A stretch of DNA of 64,000 nucleotides from Nymphaea colorata (taxonomy: Eukaryota > Streptophyta > Magnoliopsida > Nymphaeales > Nymphaeaceae), in assembly GCF_008831285.2 (NCBI RefSeq), contig NC_045149.1:8150417-8214416 (forward strand), given 5' to 3'. Position 1 is the first letter of the stretch. Every line of letters starts with the position of its first letter. The notes under the pieces are model-generated. The model was not told the DNA's origin and did not search any database. It saw only the letters and a list, made by a program, of their open reading frames with translations. A program made the translations under genes and the position numbers. Of this stretch, positions 1 to 11,880 are shown piece after piece.

Positions 1-41
1 CAAAACCAGACGAGAATAGCTCCTTCTACAAGGAGAGGACG

Positions 42-597
42 ATGACAAATCACATGGTCAGGTCTTCGTTGATGAATTCTACGGAACCGAGAATTCAACA
101 AGGTTTTCTTTTTGCTGAAACAGCTGCACAAATTTGGACAAAAGCCAAAGAGTTGTATAGTGAGACAAACAATATTGCTAGGATGTTTCATTTGTCAAAA
201 AAAATTTACAGTGTAAAAAAAGATCAAAAAACTGAACCTCTTGGTGATCTTCAAGGATTGTGGGACGAGTTAGACTACTTGGTTGATATGACTGAAAGTC
301 TGCAAACTAGAGAACGTTTACGTGAGCTGCAAGAAATCTTTCATTTGCTTAACAGTCTTGGTACAGAATATGAACCAATACGTCAGCAGATTTTTATGCA
401 TACATCACTGCCGTTGTTATCCACCACTTGTTCTTTATTAATGAATGATGAATCAAGGAAGCAGGTCATGATTCCCTCGCTGCCAAAGGGGGAAGAATTT
501 GATGATAAAACATAATGAGTTTTACCGATGGAAAGAAAAAATGAAGAGAGTTTGCACCTATTGTAAAAAGGAAGGACACTTGCGTGAGTGTTGTTGA
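42..597 (+). pseudogene. copia A gag remnant with zinc knuckle
   Basis: Gag packages element RNA in virus-like particles. The open stretch 42-515 resembles the UBN2-type copia Gag core, including the LQGLWDELD segment and the ES.K-like end. A stop separates it from a short piece at 541-597 that carries a perfect CX2CX4HX4C zinc knuckle (CTYCKKEGHLREC), followed at once by a stop. The true start is not visible; the methionine at 42 lies inside the Gag region. Break points before and after the knuckle show that the gene is dead. Confidence 0.8.
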
Positions 598-600
598 GAT

Positions 601-1023
601 TTGTATGGGAGACCAGACCCTAAGAAATCACCGTTTGGAAAATCTAAAGAAACTTCATCCTTGGCAAAAGTGGCTGCTACCAAATCTAAAGAGACTAATG
701 ATGCTACAACTGTCTTAGAAAATATTTCAGAATTGCTAAAGTACATGTCTGTTAAGCAAGAAGCGATGGCTGCATCAGCAAGCAATTCCACTTTGTGTAA
801 CCCCAAAGGTATGTTTTCTAATACTTGGGTGTTGGACTGTGGGGTAAGTAACCACATGACCATGGATCGGCATCTACTTAAGAACTATTCAACTCATAAT
901 ATTGATAAATCTGTTACTATAGCAAATGGGTCTTCTATGCATGTGAGTGGTATTGGTGAAATGTCATTTTCGAATCAACCTATTAGCTACAAAATTTCTG
1001 CACATGCCAGATTTGAATTCTAA
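601..1023 (+). pseudogene. copia A protease remnant
   Basis: This fragment joins the Gag tail to the aspartic protease that cleaves the copia polyprotein. The catalytic motif reads VLDCGVSNHMT where the family has D-S/T-G-A, so Ser/Thr is replaced by Cys and Ala by Val. A frameshift near 1000 moves the reading to the overlapping frame that starts at 947. The changed active site and broken frame both point to loss of function. Confidence 0.78.
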
Positions 1024-2098
1024 TTTGTTATCTATATCGAAACTTACAAAAGAACTTAATTGTTGTGTTACTTTCTCTCCAACTAATGTGATTATTCAGG
1101 ACATTGCGACGAAGAAGATGACTAGTAAGGGAGAATTATGCCACGAAGTTCATTGGTTGGATAACACAAGTAGTGCACTGGTCACAAGTTCTAAATCAAA
1201 TGGAGAGTTATGGCACCGGTGCCTTGGACATGTGTCAAGTCAAACTTTGAAAGTTCTAATAACTGAGTTAGTCTTTAATTTGCAGTTGTGTGACATTTGC
1301 AAATATGTTAAGATATCTAGATTACCATTTCAGAGTATAGAACATCATACTAACACTTTGTCTGAGTTAGTGCATTCTGATGTTTGGAGCCCTGCGCCCG
1401 TTAATTCTTATAATGGATGACGTTACTATGTGACTTTCAGTGTTGATTATTCTAAAAATGACATGGTTGTACCTACTGAAATCTAAAAATGAAGTTTTTT
1501 CAAAGTTTTGTGAGTTTTTTGAATGATTGAAACTCAGTATAATGCCCGTGTGAAGATCCTGAGATCAGACAATGGAACTGAATACAAAAATCAAGAATTT
1601 GATCAATTTAAGAAAATGCATGCCATTACTCATCAATTTACATGTGTGGATACTCCCCAACAGAACGGGGTGGCTGAGAGAAAAAATAGACATCTGTTAG
1701 AAAAAACTTGCACATTACTTTTCCAAATGTCAGTACCAAAAAAGTTTTGGAGTGATGCAGTTACGACAACATGTTATATTATAAACAAACTTCCATCAAG
1801 ACATTTGAATAATAAATCTCCAATGGAAATTCTTATGAAGAGACCTATCAAAATTACACACTTAAGAACCTTTGTGTGTAGTTTTTGTCAAATGCAAAGG
1901 ATCTGACAAGTTAAGTCAAAGAGCCAAGTGGTGTGTCTTCTTGAGGTATTCATCATCAAAAAAAGGATATTGGTGCTTCGATTTAGAAACCAACCAAGTG
2001 TTCATCTCACGAGATATTTGTTTTGATGAGTAGGAACCATTCTTTAAGGTCATTGAGCGAAAGAGGGAGTCATCAAACCAGAATGCTGCACCTACCAT
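947..2098 (+). pseudogene. copia A GAG-pre-integrase and integrase remnant
   Basis: The integrase inserts element cDNA into the host chromosome. The pre-integrase motif ELWHRCLGH is at about 1204-1230. The catalytic triad can be followed as HSDVW (about 1375), RSDNGTEY (about 1562) and QQNGVAERK (about 1660). Stops occur near 1418, 1523 and 1904, and there is at least one frame change, so the protein is split over several frames. Confidence 0.83.
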
Positions 2099-3241
2099 GG
2101 AGGACTACAAAGAGTTTGATGTGTTTATTGCTTCACCTCAACCACAAGCAGACCTTAATGAGGTGTCAAATCAAGATGAAGTTGATGATGGTATTACTAA
2201 TGAGGGTGAAGCTATCCAAAATTCAATTTTAGAGACTACAGTGAGAAGATTTCAAAGGAGCACATATCGTCCAAGGTATTTGCAAGACTATATTACTTGT
2301 TCTACTCAAACATTTCCAATTAATCATTATCTATGCCAGGTATCATCAAAGCATGTTGCATACTTGAGTAATATATCCAAAGTTGTTGATCCATATTCCT
2401 ATCAAGAAGCTATGAAGAATTGTGTTTGGGTAGAAACGATCAATGAAGATCGAAATGCTCTTCACAAAAATAACACTTGGGAACTGGTTCAAGTGCCAAA
2501 TGATAAGAACGTGATTGGTTGTTGGTGGATTTTTAAAACCAAATATAACAGTGATGTTACCATAGAGCGACACAAAACTTGGCTTGTAGCAAAAGGTTAC
2601 ACTCAAACTCATGGATTGGATTATCATGAAACATTTGCTCCCATTATTAAAATGAACACTATCAGAATTATTTTATCCGTTGCTTGCAATCTCAATTGGA
2701 ATCTGTTTTAGTTAGATGCAAAAAATGCATTTCTACAAGGTGATTTGAATGAGGAAGTATATATGCAATTACCTCCAAGGCACCCACAAAAAGAAAATCC
2801 AAAATTAGTGTGCAAACACAAAAAGTCTATATAGGGTCTTAAACAATCTCCTCATGCATGACATCAAAAACTAAGCACTACTTTAGAAGACAAAGGTTTC
2901 AAACGTAGTCTTGCAGACAACTCAGTATTTATCAAAAGGGCTGAAGAGACAATAGTGGTAATTCTTGTTTACGTGGATTATATTATTGTAACAGGAAATG
3001 ATCATGACCATATTCTGCCACCAAACAATTTCTTCACCAAACTTTTGAAATGAAAGATTTGGGAAAGTTGAGATATTTTTTTGGCATAGAAATATCTAAA
3101 TCAGAGAAAGACATTTTTATGTCTCAAAGAAAATATACAGTTGATATTCTCAAAAAAGCAGGAAAACTTGGAGCCAAACTTGCCTTGACACCTATTGAAC
3201 CCTACATCAAACTGGATGTGGAAGATGATGAAGCTCTGTAG
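2097..3241 (+). pseudogene. copia A reverse transcriptase remnant
   Basis: This covers the integrase C-terminal linker and the copia RT. Visible RT segments are NNTWELVQVP, WIFKTKYN, LVAKGYTQTHGLDYHETFAP and MKDLGKLRYFFGIEI. The catalytic YVDD box (about 2970) reads YVDY, which removes one of the two metal-binding aspartates. Stops occur at about 2710, 2833, 2863 and 3241, with frame changes between. The RT cannot be active. Confidence 0.86.
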
Positions 3242-3381
3242 GATGTTTCTAGATATCAACGATTGGTTGGAAGACTGATTTATGTTACAGTAACACGACC
3301 TGATATTTCATTTGCCGTTAGTCGGGTCAATCAGTTTATGCATTCCCTAAGAATATACATATTAAAGCTATTGATAGAATT

Positions 3382-3933
3382 TTGAGATATCTGAAAGGCT
3401 CTCCAGGTCAAGGATTATGGTACAAGGCAAATGGGAACATTGATATCAGAGGATTCACGGATGCTGATTGGGCTAGCAGCACAAATAAGAAATCCACATC
3501 AGGATACTGTGTTTTTGTTGGAGGAAATTTAGTGACATGGAAAAGTAAAAAACAACATACAGTGTCACGATCCAGTGCAGAAGCAGAGTATAGAGTGATG
3601 GCTACTACAGCGAGTGAATTTGTTTGGGTTAAATCTTTCATTTGTGAAATGAGATTTAAAGTTGAAAAACCAGTTCCTATGCATTGTGACAACCAAGCGG
3701 CGATACACATTGCAGCTAATTCAGTATTTCATGAGCACACTAAACACATAGAAATTAACTGCCATTATGTGTGTGAACAAGTTCAGCAAAGGGTGATTAC
3801 AACTCCATACACTAGAAGCAATGATCAGCTTACCGATGGATTAACTAAAAGCTTGGATATGAGATGGATTGAGGAGCTAAAATTCAAGTGGGGCTGCTAT
3901 AATCTCTACGCCCCACTTGAGGGGGAGTGTTGA
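3382..3933 (+). pseudogene. copia A RNase H remnant
   Basis: RNase H removes the RNA strand during element replication. This is the best-preserved domain of copia A. The acidic motifs are GFTDADWAS (about 3450), SRSSAEAEYRVMA (about 3570) and MHCDNQAAIHIA (about 3685), followed by the HTKHIEI segment. The frame stays open to a stop that lies in the first bases of the 3' LTR, which is normal for compact copia elements. Upstream breaks leave it without the rest of Pol. Confidence 0.85.
3916..3927 (+). other. copia A polypurine tract
   Basis: The purine run CTTGAGGGGGAG directly precedes the TG that opens the 3' LTR. This is the position and composition expected of the plus-strand primer of a copia element. 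Confidence 0.8.
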
Positions 3934-4246
3934 AGAATGTTTTTGTTTTATGCACGTCTTTCTGATCAGTTATTTTTTATAAAGACGTGACGCAATTTTT
4001 GGTCGTTCATTTTGTTGGTTGGCAGTTATTTTATGAACAGTTATCATCTCCTACCTTTAGTTTTGTTATCTTACGGTGGAGGTGGGTGATGTTTTTTTAA
4101 TGTTCTCTCACTTGTAAAAGAACTGGTTGTTAGTGTGAGAAAGCAGCCATTGTGTTGTCTTGTGTGTGGACGTAGGCCATTGATCAGGCTGAACCACGTT
4201 AAGCTTTGTGTGTTTCCTCTGTCTTTCTTTCTGTCTTATTTCAACA
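3928..4246 (+). repeat. copia A 3' LTR (319 bp)
   Basis: The LTR opens with TGTTGAAG directly after the polypurine tract and ends with TTTCAACA. The ends form the inverted repeat TGTTGAA/TTCAACA. The flank GAATT that follows is the likely 3' target-site copy, but its partner lies outside the window. Confidence 0.82.
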
Positions 4247-6240
4247 GAATTTCACATTGTTTTGGTGATCATGAAATAAATAGAACAAACCATAAAATTA
4301 GATTATGTACCTATAAATAGTACTTACACATTTAAAAAAAATCACCTTCTTGTATCGTATTGTAAAAGGAGAAAAGTAATCCCATCACTCCTTTTCCATT
4401 TTCCAATGTAGTAGTAAAGAGATAACTTTCATGATCCAAAGGTGCATGACTGACGATCTCACCCATCAAACACATCCTAAACTAAAAAGCGAACATCCTG
4501 GGTTGGTCAGCCATTAAGCGTTCGGTTTTTCGCTGCTATAGACTTACACCAGTGACACGTTCCACCACTACGTGGTAAAAAACAAATCAGCTCTGTGTGG
4601 GTGAGGACTTCATGATTTCATGCCACATGTTATAACCTGAATATTTGATATTGATATGGGTGTTATATATAAGTGAAAACAATAGAACAGTAAAAGAAAG
4701 GAGGATATGTCCAGAAACGGTACAGAAACAGTAAAGGCAAGAACAGAGCTGCATAAAATTGGGACACAACGAAAAGAGAGTGTGCAACGAGAAGAGAAGT
4801 TACTCATTCCTTCTCCAAAACTGTTTTTATACAAGTCTATACAAGCCGACTGGAATCATGCAATCGCAGTAACGGCTTGCTGGGGAGAGGCCCCTTTCCT
4901 TTATTAAAACGAAAATGCCTGTACAGCAAAATAGGTTAACACAAAAACCATTGTGCCGACTCAACCCTCCTTGACACAGAAAGAACAAAACAGCTCTGAA
5001 TAAACGTTAGCCCACGAAAAAAATGTCACTCCTCTCCTTACGGTGAGAGTAAATGAACAAACCAAAGTTCACATTAGGATCACCTTTTTCCACCTGCAAC
5101 CTGTCCTTAACTCCCTCACTCAACTACAATTCATCCAGGGCCTTCTACCCTCCATATAAGCATGAAACCTCTGGACAAGTGCTTCGACCGAAGCAACAAT
5201 GATAGTAGTTTCCTTCATACTCTTTGTGATACATTACAAGTCTTTCAAAGGCAGCCAATTCCCCTCCATTACTCTGTCTCTAGGCTCCAACAGAATCAAC
5301 GTATATCTTTCATGCCATTACTCTGGTATGAGGATCCAGCAACACTCAATCGCCCATCCACTTTCACATGTGTGATTTCAATAAACAAAGAGTTTGGAGG
5401 GCTCTCACGCACATCATCACACATCATGTTTGAGGTTATTCAGACCCAAACCTTTGCCTTAACCTCCTGCAGCCACTGTAATCCAAAGAAGTTGTCCACA
5501 CAAAACTTCCAAATGTCAGCTTTTTATGCTGTTTTTATCAACATGCAGCAACTGATTTTGATGTCACCACAGCCCCCAACAAACCACAAGGAATGTGAAT
5601 CCCCAGCAGACTTTTCTCCAATGCCCTCTGATTTTTTTTTTGTGTCCATCTCCTTAGCTCTATCTGCGCACTTAGAAGGATCAAACAACACACATATTTG
5701 GTTGCAATCCACTGACTGGAGTCATCCAATCAAAAAAGGGAATAACGTAAAAGAAACAGATGAAAGAAAATTCAAAATGGCAGCCAAAAGAAAAATTTAC
5801 GACCACATGAATGCCAACATAATATAGAGGTCAGCCTGTGGCTCAAAATTTGTTAACAAGCATGTACTATGCATTCATGATCTTGTTTGAAAGGCACCGA
5901 TGGTGATCTTTCATAGGTGTGAAGTCATGCTGGAGCATACCAATCTTGGGGATTCGACTAGAATCTCAATTTTGGATACCCTTTTCAAGCTCCCAAGCTC
6001 TTCCATCCAGTTTACATCGCTCAATTCTGGGAAGACTATTGTTGCGAACATAAGATAGCTTTTGCAACTCCCACAAGATCCAAATCCAAATAACCAATAG
6101 CTTTTGCAGAGAAAATCTGGCAGAGTCTCAGTACCCCAAATATTTCTAAATAATAACTTTGACATTCAGTCTCCTTAACAAATTTTAATCAACACACTAA
6201 AACAAGCTCACATAGTGAACTTAGTGAAACAACAAACAAA
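4247..6240. other. left-arm DNA, conserved but unrecognised
   Basis: No gene is recognised here. The stretch pairs with 60610-63262 of the right arm. An open frame at 5162-5827 (plus) has a counterpart at 61072-61680 (minus). The opposite strand also shows coding-like patches that fit no family I know, including one reading CDDVRESPPNSLFIEITHVK, in a frame broken by stops. It could be the body of an old LINE or a degraded host gene. Confidence 0.5.
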
Positions 6241-6524
6241 TGAACTATCAGTTGAACAATAAACACCTAATATTTATGAAGAAAATGCTTCAAATAGGAA
6301 ATAACAAGGAGCCACACGAGAAACTGATCACCAAACGAAGCTCATGTGGTAAGCTTTTCTCAAAGCTGAAGCACTTCACTCCCACTCGTGAACCCACACA
6401 CTTCACTAGGTTACACTTGACCAGCCAATCTCCATTGTGGTCACTTGGCTCAAAGAGGCAGAAGGGACTGAAAATGAATTTTTTGCCTCTGGACCAATGG
6501 ATCCCATATGCAACGCCGACATTA

Positions 6525-7540
6525 TCATCCTCTTTGCCACAAACAATTTGGAACCGCTTCCCTGTCATTGGTCTCTGGCCATTCACCAGCAAAAACTCCC
6601 AGTTTGAGCCACATCTTATACAAATAAAGGACTGAATCCATATTCCTCAGCAAACAAAAATAATATTCTGAGTATTTTCTCCAAATCAGTTCAGCCTCCG
6701 GAGAGATACTATTTAGTGTTTTATCAAACATGAACCTATTTCTTGAACTCCATGGGCACCAAATGATAATATGGAAAGTAACCATCCAACACTTGTTAAC
6801 CCAGCCTTGCTTAAACCTGTTAGAAAACTAGGCCTTTAATTCAGCAATAAAGTTTCTGTGGGGAATACTTTTCCTCTTGAACGTCCTAATCACCATTGTC
6901 CACACCTTAACTGCTAGAGAGAAAGAGAACAATATGAGCTCGGGATCTTCCTCTTTGCGTTTGCAGATGAAACACCTGTTAGCACAAGAAAAACCTCTGG
7001 GTTTCAGTCTATTTAATGTGTGAAATCTGTCAACAGAGGCTATATACACAAACCAACATGATCTAGGGAGGCAATCCTTATACAAGACCCATTCATGCCA
7101 CTTTTCAGCAGGAAATTTCATTTTAATCATATTCCGGAGATCATCAAAACTAATTTGCTCAACTATGAATGGCAGCAAATTGACGACCAGCGATCCTTCA
7201 AGAATGTAATGTCGCCTGCAGCTATTTCCCATTTCACATACCCATAATTTTCGACCATCCCCATCTCACACCTTGAAAAAACCAAGAAGCTTTCTTCACT
7301 CCCTTTCTAGCCCACCAGTCATTTGAGCAGCACACTTCCAAGGCTAGTTTAGCTAGACAATCTCTATTCATATACCATTAGTTTAATGGAATGATGTATT
7401 CATGAAGAAACTCTCTGTTGAGTTTGAATGGGAAGTTCTGATTGAGACAGACTTTTTCCTTCCACCATTCAGATATCCACTTAACCACGTCCAATTGTAA
7501 CAAAAGTAAGGGGATCTTCTGAAAAAAAAAAAAAAAAAAA
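6525..7540 (-). pseudogene. LINE 3' tail with zf-RVT region, left copy
   Basis: The minus strand encodes the C-terminal part of a plant L1-type non-LTR retrotransposon. At 6828-7232 the zf-RVT segment reads PRSCWFVYIASVDRF, then CANRCFICKRKEEDPE with its cysteine pair. The downstream piece at 6525-6785 (IIIWCPWSSRNRFMF) is the usual segment after it. The reverse transcriptase is absent, so the copy is 5'-truncated, and a stop separates the two pieces. A 20-base A run at 7521-7540 lies at the 5' side and is conserved as a T run in the other arm. The right-arm copy at 57536-59108 is longer. Confidence 0.77.
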
Positions 7541-8692
7541 ACTAGCTAGAGTGATGTGATTTTCATGACTACAAATCTATAACAATTGACTTGATTGATG
7601 GAGGACTTTTAAAAGTTTTGTAGAATTTGTTGGGGATTTCACACACACACAAACAATGGTGAGGTTCCTGAACAAGGGCACTTACAAACACCGAGGTGAG
7701 CCCTCTCTATCCCTTTGATTGAACATTTCTCATCATGTTAAGTGGCTATGTTTTTGGTTCTCCAGTGGCTTCTCTGTCATCAACAGATGAAGGAAATTTT
7801 GTGTTACCATTTCTATCATTAATAGTACCCTCCATGTTAACAAAACGAATTTTGTAGGGCGAGGATGTAAGTTTTTTTATGGTCGAGAAGAGAGTCAAAT
7901 TTCATCCCGGTGGAAGAATATTCAGTGAAAAAATCACCATTAACAAACATCAGTTGGAGAACCATGAACCGTCTGTTAACTTCATTAGCTTCATTTGATC
8001 ATCAGTTAAATCACCATTAACTTCATTGGGTAACTTTGAATTTTACATACTTAACTATCAGTTGATCACTGGGTAGCTGTTTCAATTACATGGAATTTTT
8101 TCTTCATAGTTGTTGAAATTTCTCTTATTCTGATTTTAACAGGATTTTTTTTGGAGTGGCTGCTAGAATTTTACTTTGCAAATTAGTTTACTGGAACATC
8201 TATGAGAGCTAACTCCTTTGACAGGCATGTCTGTTGCCATCTGATTCTCTCTGCAAAAATAGTACTGCAGTGTCAAATTTTTTCTAAAAATGTTTATTGA
8301 ACTTTCTTCTTATCATGTTTACTATGGTCATTCAACTATAATCACTTGGCAAATACCTGATGTGTTCAAGAACCATGGTGGCCTAATAAACTTGTGAGTG
8401 ATCTCCTTTTTCTTTGCATATTACACTCAAATACACAAGATGTGCATTATTTGCCATCCAACATGTACCATTGTGAGAGATGCCAGACCATACCAATGTG
8501 CTTGGATGCCTTGTGCCCCTCTTACATGAATGCTTTTGGTCCATGCTATTTTCTGATCTCAGAGCATTTTTGTTGGTTGAGTTGTTGATAAAGGATGAGG
8601 TAAAAAAGGTAAGCAATGAAGAATCCACCTGTTTTGATATTTTTGTATAGAGAAATCCAGCTTAAGAGATATTTAGACATATTAGAGTGTAA
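7541..8692. other. left-arm DNA with exon-like patches
   Basis: This stretch pairs with 50740-51750. Two patches look like old exons on the plus strand. One, near 8141-8270, follows an acceptor-like ACAG and reads FLEWLLEFYFAN. The other, near 8545-8608, reads SDLRAFLLVELLIKDEVKK and ends at a donor-like AAG/GTAAGC. I do not recognise the protein. The site around 7667-7675 is where copia C sits in the other arm. It is empty here. Confidence 0.4.
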
Positions 8693-8896
8693 ATATTCCT
8701 CCTGAAATTCTGCTACCCTCCTTGCTTAAGGTGGTAAAATCAGCTACCGACATACTTTGAATTGAAATAGTGGAGAAAAAGTTTGCCCCTGTTTTGAATA
8801 ATGGGATCCATCTTCTCATTTCTGGCTGAGTTTACGGAGCATGATGATAAACATCTTCCTATAGACATCAAACTTCTTGGTGCTCTCATTGGAATG
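8693..8896 (+). pseudogene. TOR-kinase-like exon remnant, left arm
   Basis: Two short coding patches match the start of the FAT domain of plant target-of-rapamycin kinase as I know it. NIPPEILLPSLL lies at 8693-8728. LAEFTEHDDK, HLPIDI and LLGAL lie in one 78-base frame at 8819-8896. About 90 bases with no counterpart separate them, and the second patch ends at GTTTTT rather than continuing into the next TOR segment. TOR is a cytoplasmic Ser/Thr kinase of about 2,500 residues, so this is a tiny relic. The identification rests on memory of the family. Confidence 0.5.
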
Positions 8897-9570
8897 GTTT
8901 TTTAGTTTTGCTTTTCTTGTTTGAAAAAACATAGTATTTGTGTTTTCCTACTAAAGTTGCATTGTTTCCCATGCATCTAATTGACTTAATTTTAAACCTA
9001 ACTTGAATTGAATGGTTCATTCATTATCGTTCTTGCCTTTTTGATCTCATCATCCTGTTGGGAAATTGTAGCAAGTCTTACTAAAACTGTCATTCTTTAA
9101 GAACGGAAGAAGACAGTGAAGAAGGCATTTCAATGGTAGAGTGATGAAACCAACTAAAAGTGTCTGTTTAGGTACTTTACATTATGTTTTTAGCTCTGCT
9201 TAAAATTCATGTTATGAAGAAGATGCTTGTTAAATCATTGAGTTCTAAATAGATTGCAAGCAATCAAAGCATTGATTCCAAACTTCATTTGGCATTGTAC
9301 TTCATTAACAATTCATGATGTGGTAAAAAGCTAAAATATACTTCCACAAGCTTAAGTGACTTGTTTTTCTAATATTATAATGTTAACAAAAAACTTAAAG
9401 AGTAGACATTAAACTCAAATAATTTTTTTTCCATGTCATTGACCTATACCTCAGTTACTTTAACGAGTGGCCAAACTTTGGCCTTGTTCAAAAAATATGT
9501 AAATCGCAACATGCTGCAGGGAGTAGCAACAACTATCTATTGCAGTGGGTTGGTTTGTAAAGGACTTTTA
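8897..9570. other. left-arm DNA without recognised gene
   Basis: The stretch pairs with about 49860-50520. It is AT-rich with short homopolymers. No open frame of interest or known motif is seen. Confidence 0.5.
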
Positions 9571-10838
9571 CTGTCATTTATAGAGAACCGACCAAGAAGA
9601 TGTCTCCCGTCATTCGTCAAAGGCTGGGAAAGGCTCGTGTAGTTTCAAACAAACTCGTAAAAGCATGCATGAAAAGCACTCCTAGATATAGCATGTTCAT
9701 AGATAGAATATTACAGTAATGCAGTTGAACATATTCAAGGAGATGACTAGGGCTGTTGGTTTAACATGTACAAAAGGTTCAAAGGTCACTAACAAATAGC
9801 AAAAGGGGCACCTATATGCAAGTTGAAGTATAACGAGGGCACTACTTGATTTGGGAAGATAGGGGAAAGGAAGGGGGAAGGGCAAAGGGGATTTCAGCCT
9901 TCATTCGGATAGTGAGATTTCCTCGCACTCACCCAAAAGTAGCAAAAGGTTTTGCTATAAGTGAGAGATTCAAGTGCGAAAACCTGAGAGACCAGTGGTT
10001 GAGTTAATTGTTGCATCCTTTTCACATTCATATTTGAACATGTTATCATGTAAAGAAAATAGCAGCACCAACATTTACATTTACAATAATCCACCTTGGC
10101 TGAAGTTAATTTTGCTTCAAAACTTTTGTTGAGGTAACCATTTTTTTTTTTTTGGCATTTCAGATATATAATTTTCTAATTTTAAGAATTTTTGTAATGT
10201 TAACAATTATGTTTCTTGTTTTTTTTTCTTGTTTTTTCTTATTTTTTAGACAATTTAAAAGGATACATGGCCGTTGCACTAAGCTTTTTGAACATAGCAA
10301 ACGGTAAGGGTCATCACTAATATGTGGAGGATTGTTTATCCTTTTATAGAGAAAAACTGGGCATTTGCATAATCTTAGGGATTATAATTCATCAATTTCG
10401 TTTATACGTGGTAAATTGCAAGAGAAAAAACATGCTTTTAATTTAACTTGTATGTTTCAAACTTCGAGAAAACTGATTTTGGTGATGGGAAAAGCTCGCC
10501 AGTTTTTTTTTGTCGGTGATGTCTTGTTTAATTTAGATATCCGAAACTACAAAAAAACTGATTTTCCCTTCTTTCTTTCTTTTGTAGCCTGATCGAATTT
10601 TGCCTTTTTGCTTGTCCTAGAAGGGGCCATCAGACTGGTTTGCATCAAAGTTTCTTTACAATTTTTTGCAGAGCCACACTATGCATCTTGTTTTCCACAT
10701 GTTTTCCATCAATGGGCCTTTTTGCACACAAGCTCCACATGCCCAAAATGGCTGAACCAAATAAAAAAAAAAACAAATAATAAACAAATCCCGGATCAAA
10801 AGGGCAAGATGTGAAACAAAAATAGAAAAGAGAAAACA
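9571..10838. other. segment present only in the left arm
   Basis: The arms align up to about 9570 and resume at about 10839. The right arm jumps directly between the matching points near 49845-49860. The ~1.27-kb extra segment has no recognised protein. On the minus strand, AGCCAAGGTGGA at about 10091-10102 looks like a copia polypurine tract followed by TTATTGTAAATG, so part of it may be a decayed LTR. No target duplication was found. Confidence 0.45.
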
Positions 10839-10889
10839 AAAAATAGAAACTTGGAATAACTTTAAGGCCCTTTTGACAAAGAGAACAAT

Positions 10890-11450
10890 TTATAGCTATT
10901 CTAAAGCGAAAACCACAAAATGATGAGAAAAGAAAGGAACGGATGCAAAAGAAAGTGGTACTTATAAAGAGAACGGAACCGTTGCTTGGAATCTATTTCT
11001 GAAGAGCGATTCATATTTAAAACCACCATTGCTATACGGCTTCACTCGGGAGGCCTTAAATAAGAGACGCTTTGCTTCCCGATCCCTACCATTTCTCATC
11101 TTGAGTTCCTGCTAGTGCAGCGAAATGACAGAAACAATGAGAGTACTGTTGAGAACAAGAAACGACACAGCTTCACCGGGTCTGCGGGGATTCAAGACAA
11201 GGGAAATGGTAAGGATCGAGAAGAGTCCTCCCGGGTGAAGCCATTCGGCATCGGTGGTATTAAGCACGAAACGCTCTTCGAAAATAGATTCAAAATGATC
11301 GTTCTGTTTTCCTCAGTACCACCTTCCTTCTGCATCACTTCCTTTCTTTCTTCTTTTTCTGGTTTTCGCTTTTGTGTGCTCTCGCACTCTCTCCTTTTGA
11401 TGCAATGCTGCAGGGAGAGATGGTGTTTCCACCTTTATTAGAAAAGAGTA
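10890..11450. repeat. imperfect palindrome of gene-like sequence, left copy
   Basis: Two ~220-280 base halves are inverted relative to each other around about 11110. They share GGAATCTATTT, a GGCTTCAC element and a GATCC element. Both halves translate toward the centre into similar peptides containing WNLF and GFTRE. The same structure is at 47830-48350. No known family is recognised. Confidence 0.6.
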
Positions 11451-11880
11451 AAAGAATGTTCAAGAAAATCAAATCAGAAAGAAAGGAAAAGAATCAAGAC
11501 AAAAAAATTATGTAAAGAGAGCTCCATCCATGCATATACTCCCCCTGCAAGCCCAACATAGTGCATTATAATTTAATCACGTACATTAAATTATATGATC
11601 AAAATACTTAATATTGTCACATATATAATATCTCGCCAATTTTCTGAGTACCAACTACATGGCATGAGATATGGCTCTCTTATTAATTTCCATAAGGAAG
11701 AAGAGATATATCTAATGAAATACCATCAAGCCATTCATACTGGCTTTCATTGCAGTTGAAAATCCTCTACTGCAAAATTGTTGATAAGATCTACTATGCC
11801 TTCTATAGTACTACTCTTTAGTAGTATTTATAGACGTACACAGTAAGACTAAATGAGTATAATTACGAACCGGCTTTGTT
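11451..11880. other. left-arm DNA without recognised gene
   Basis: This pairs with about 47420-47810 of the right arm. It is AT-rich and I see no coding signal. Confidence 0.45.

Larger units (their letters stand above)
1..4246 (+). mobile_element. Ty1/copia element A, 5' end outside window
   Basis: This is the 3' part of a copia LTR retrotransposon. The order along the plus strand is gag, zinc knuckle, protease, integrase, reverse transcriptase and RNase H, which is the copia order. A polypurine tract and a 3' LTR with TG...CA ends follow. The 5' LTR and primer site lie upstream of base 1. Many in-frame stops and frameshifts break the coding region into short pieces, so the copy cannot be autonomous. 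Right-arm sequence homologous to its right flank continues uninterrupted near 63250, so the element appears to have entered the left arm after the arms were duplicated. Confidence 0.93.

Noticed and set aside
5162-5827. 221-residue open frame, longest in the outer left arm
   Set aside because: Its right-arm partner is kept, but the composition is not protein-like and the opposite strand has more convincing coding patches.
9571-10838. Decayed LTR or solo LTR call
   Set aside because: A polypurine-like word followed by TTGT is seen, but there is no second boundary, target duplication or coding remnant.
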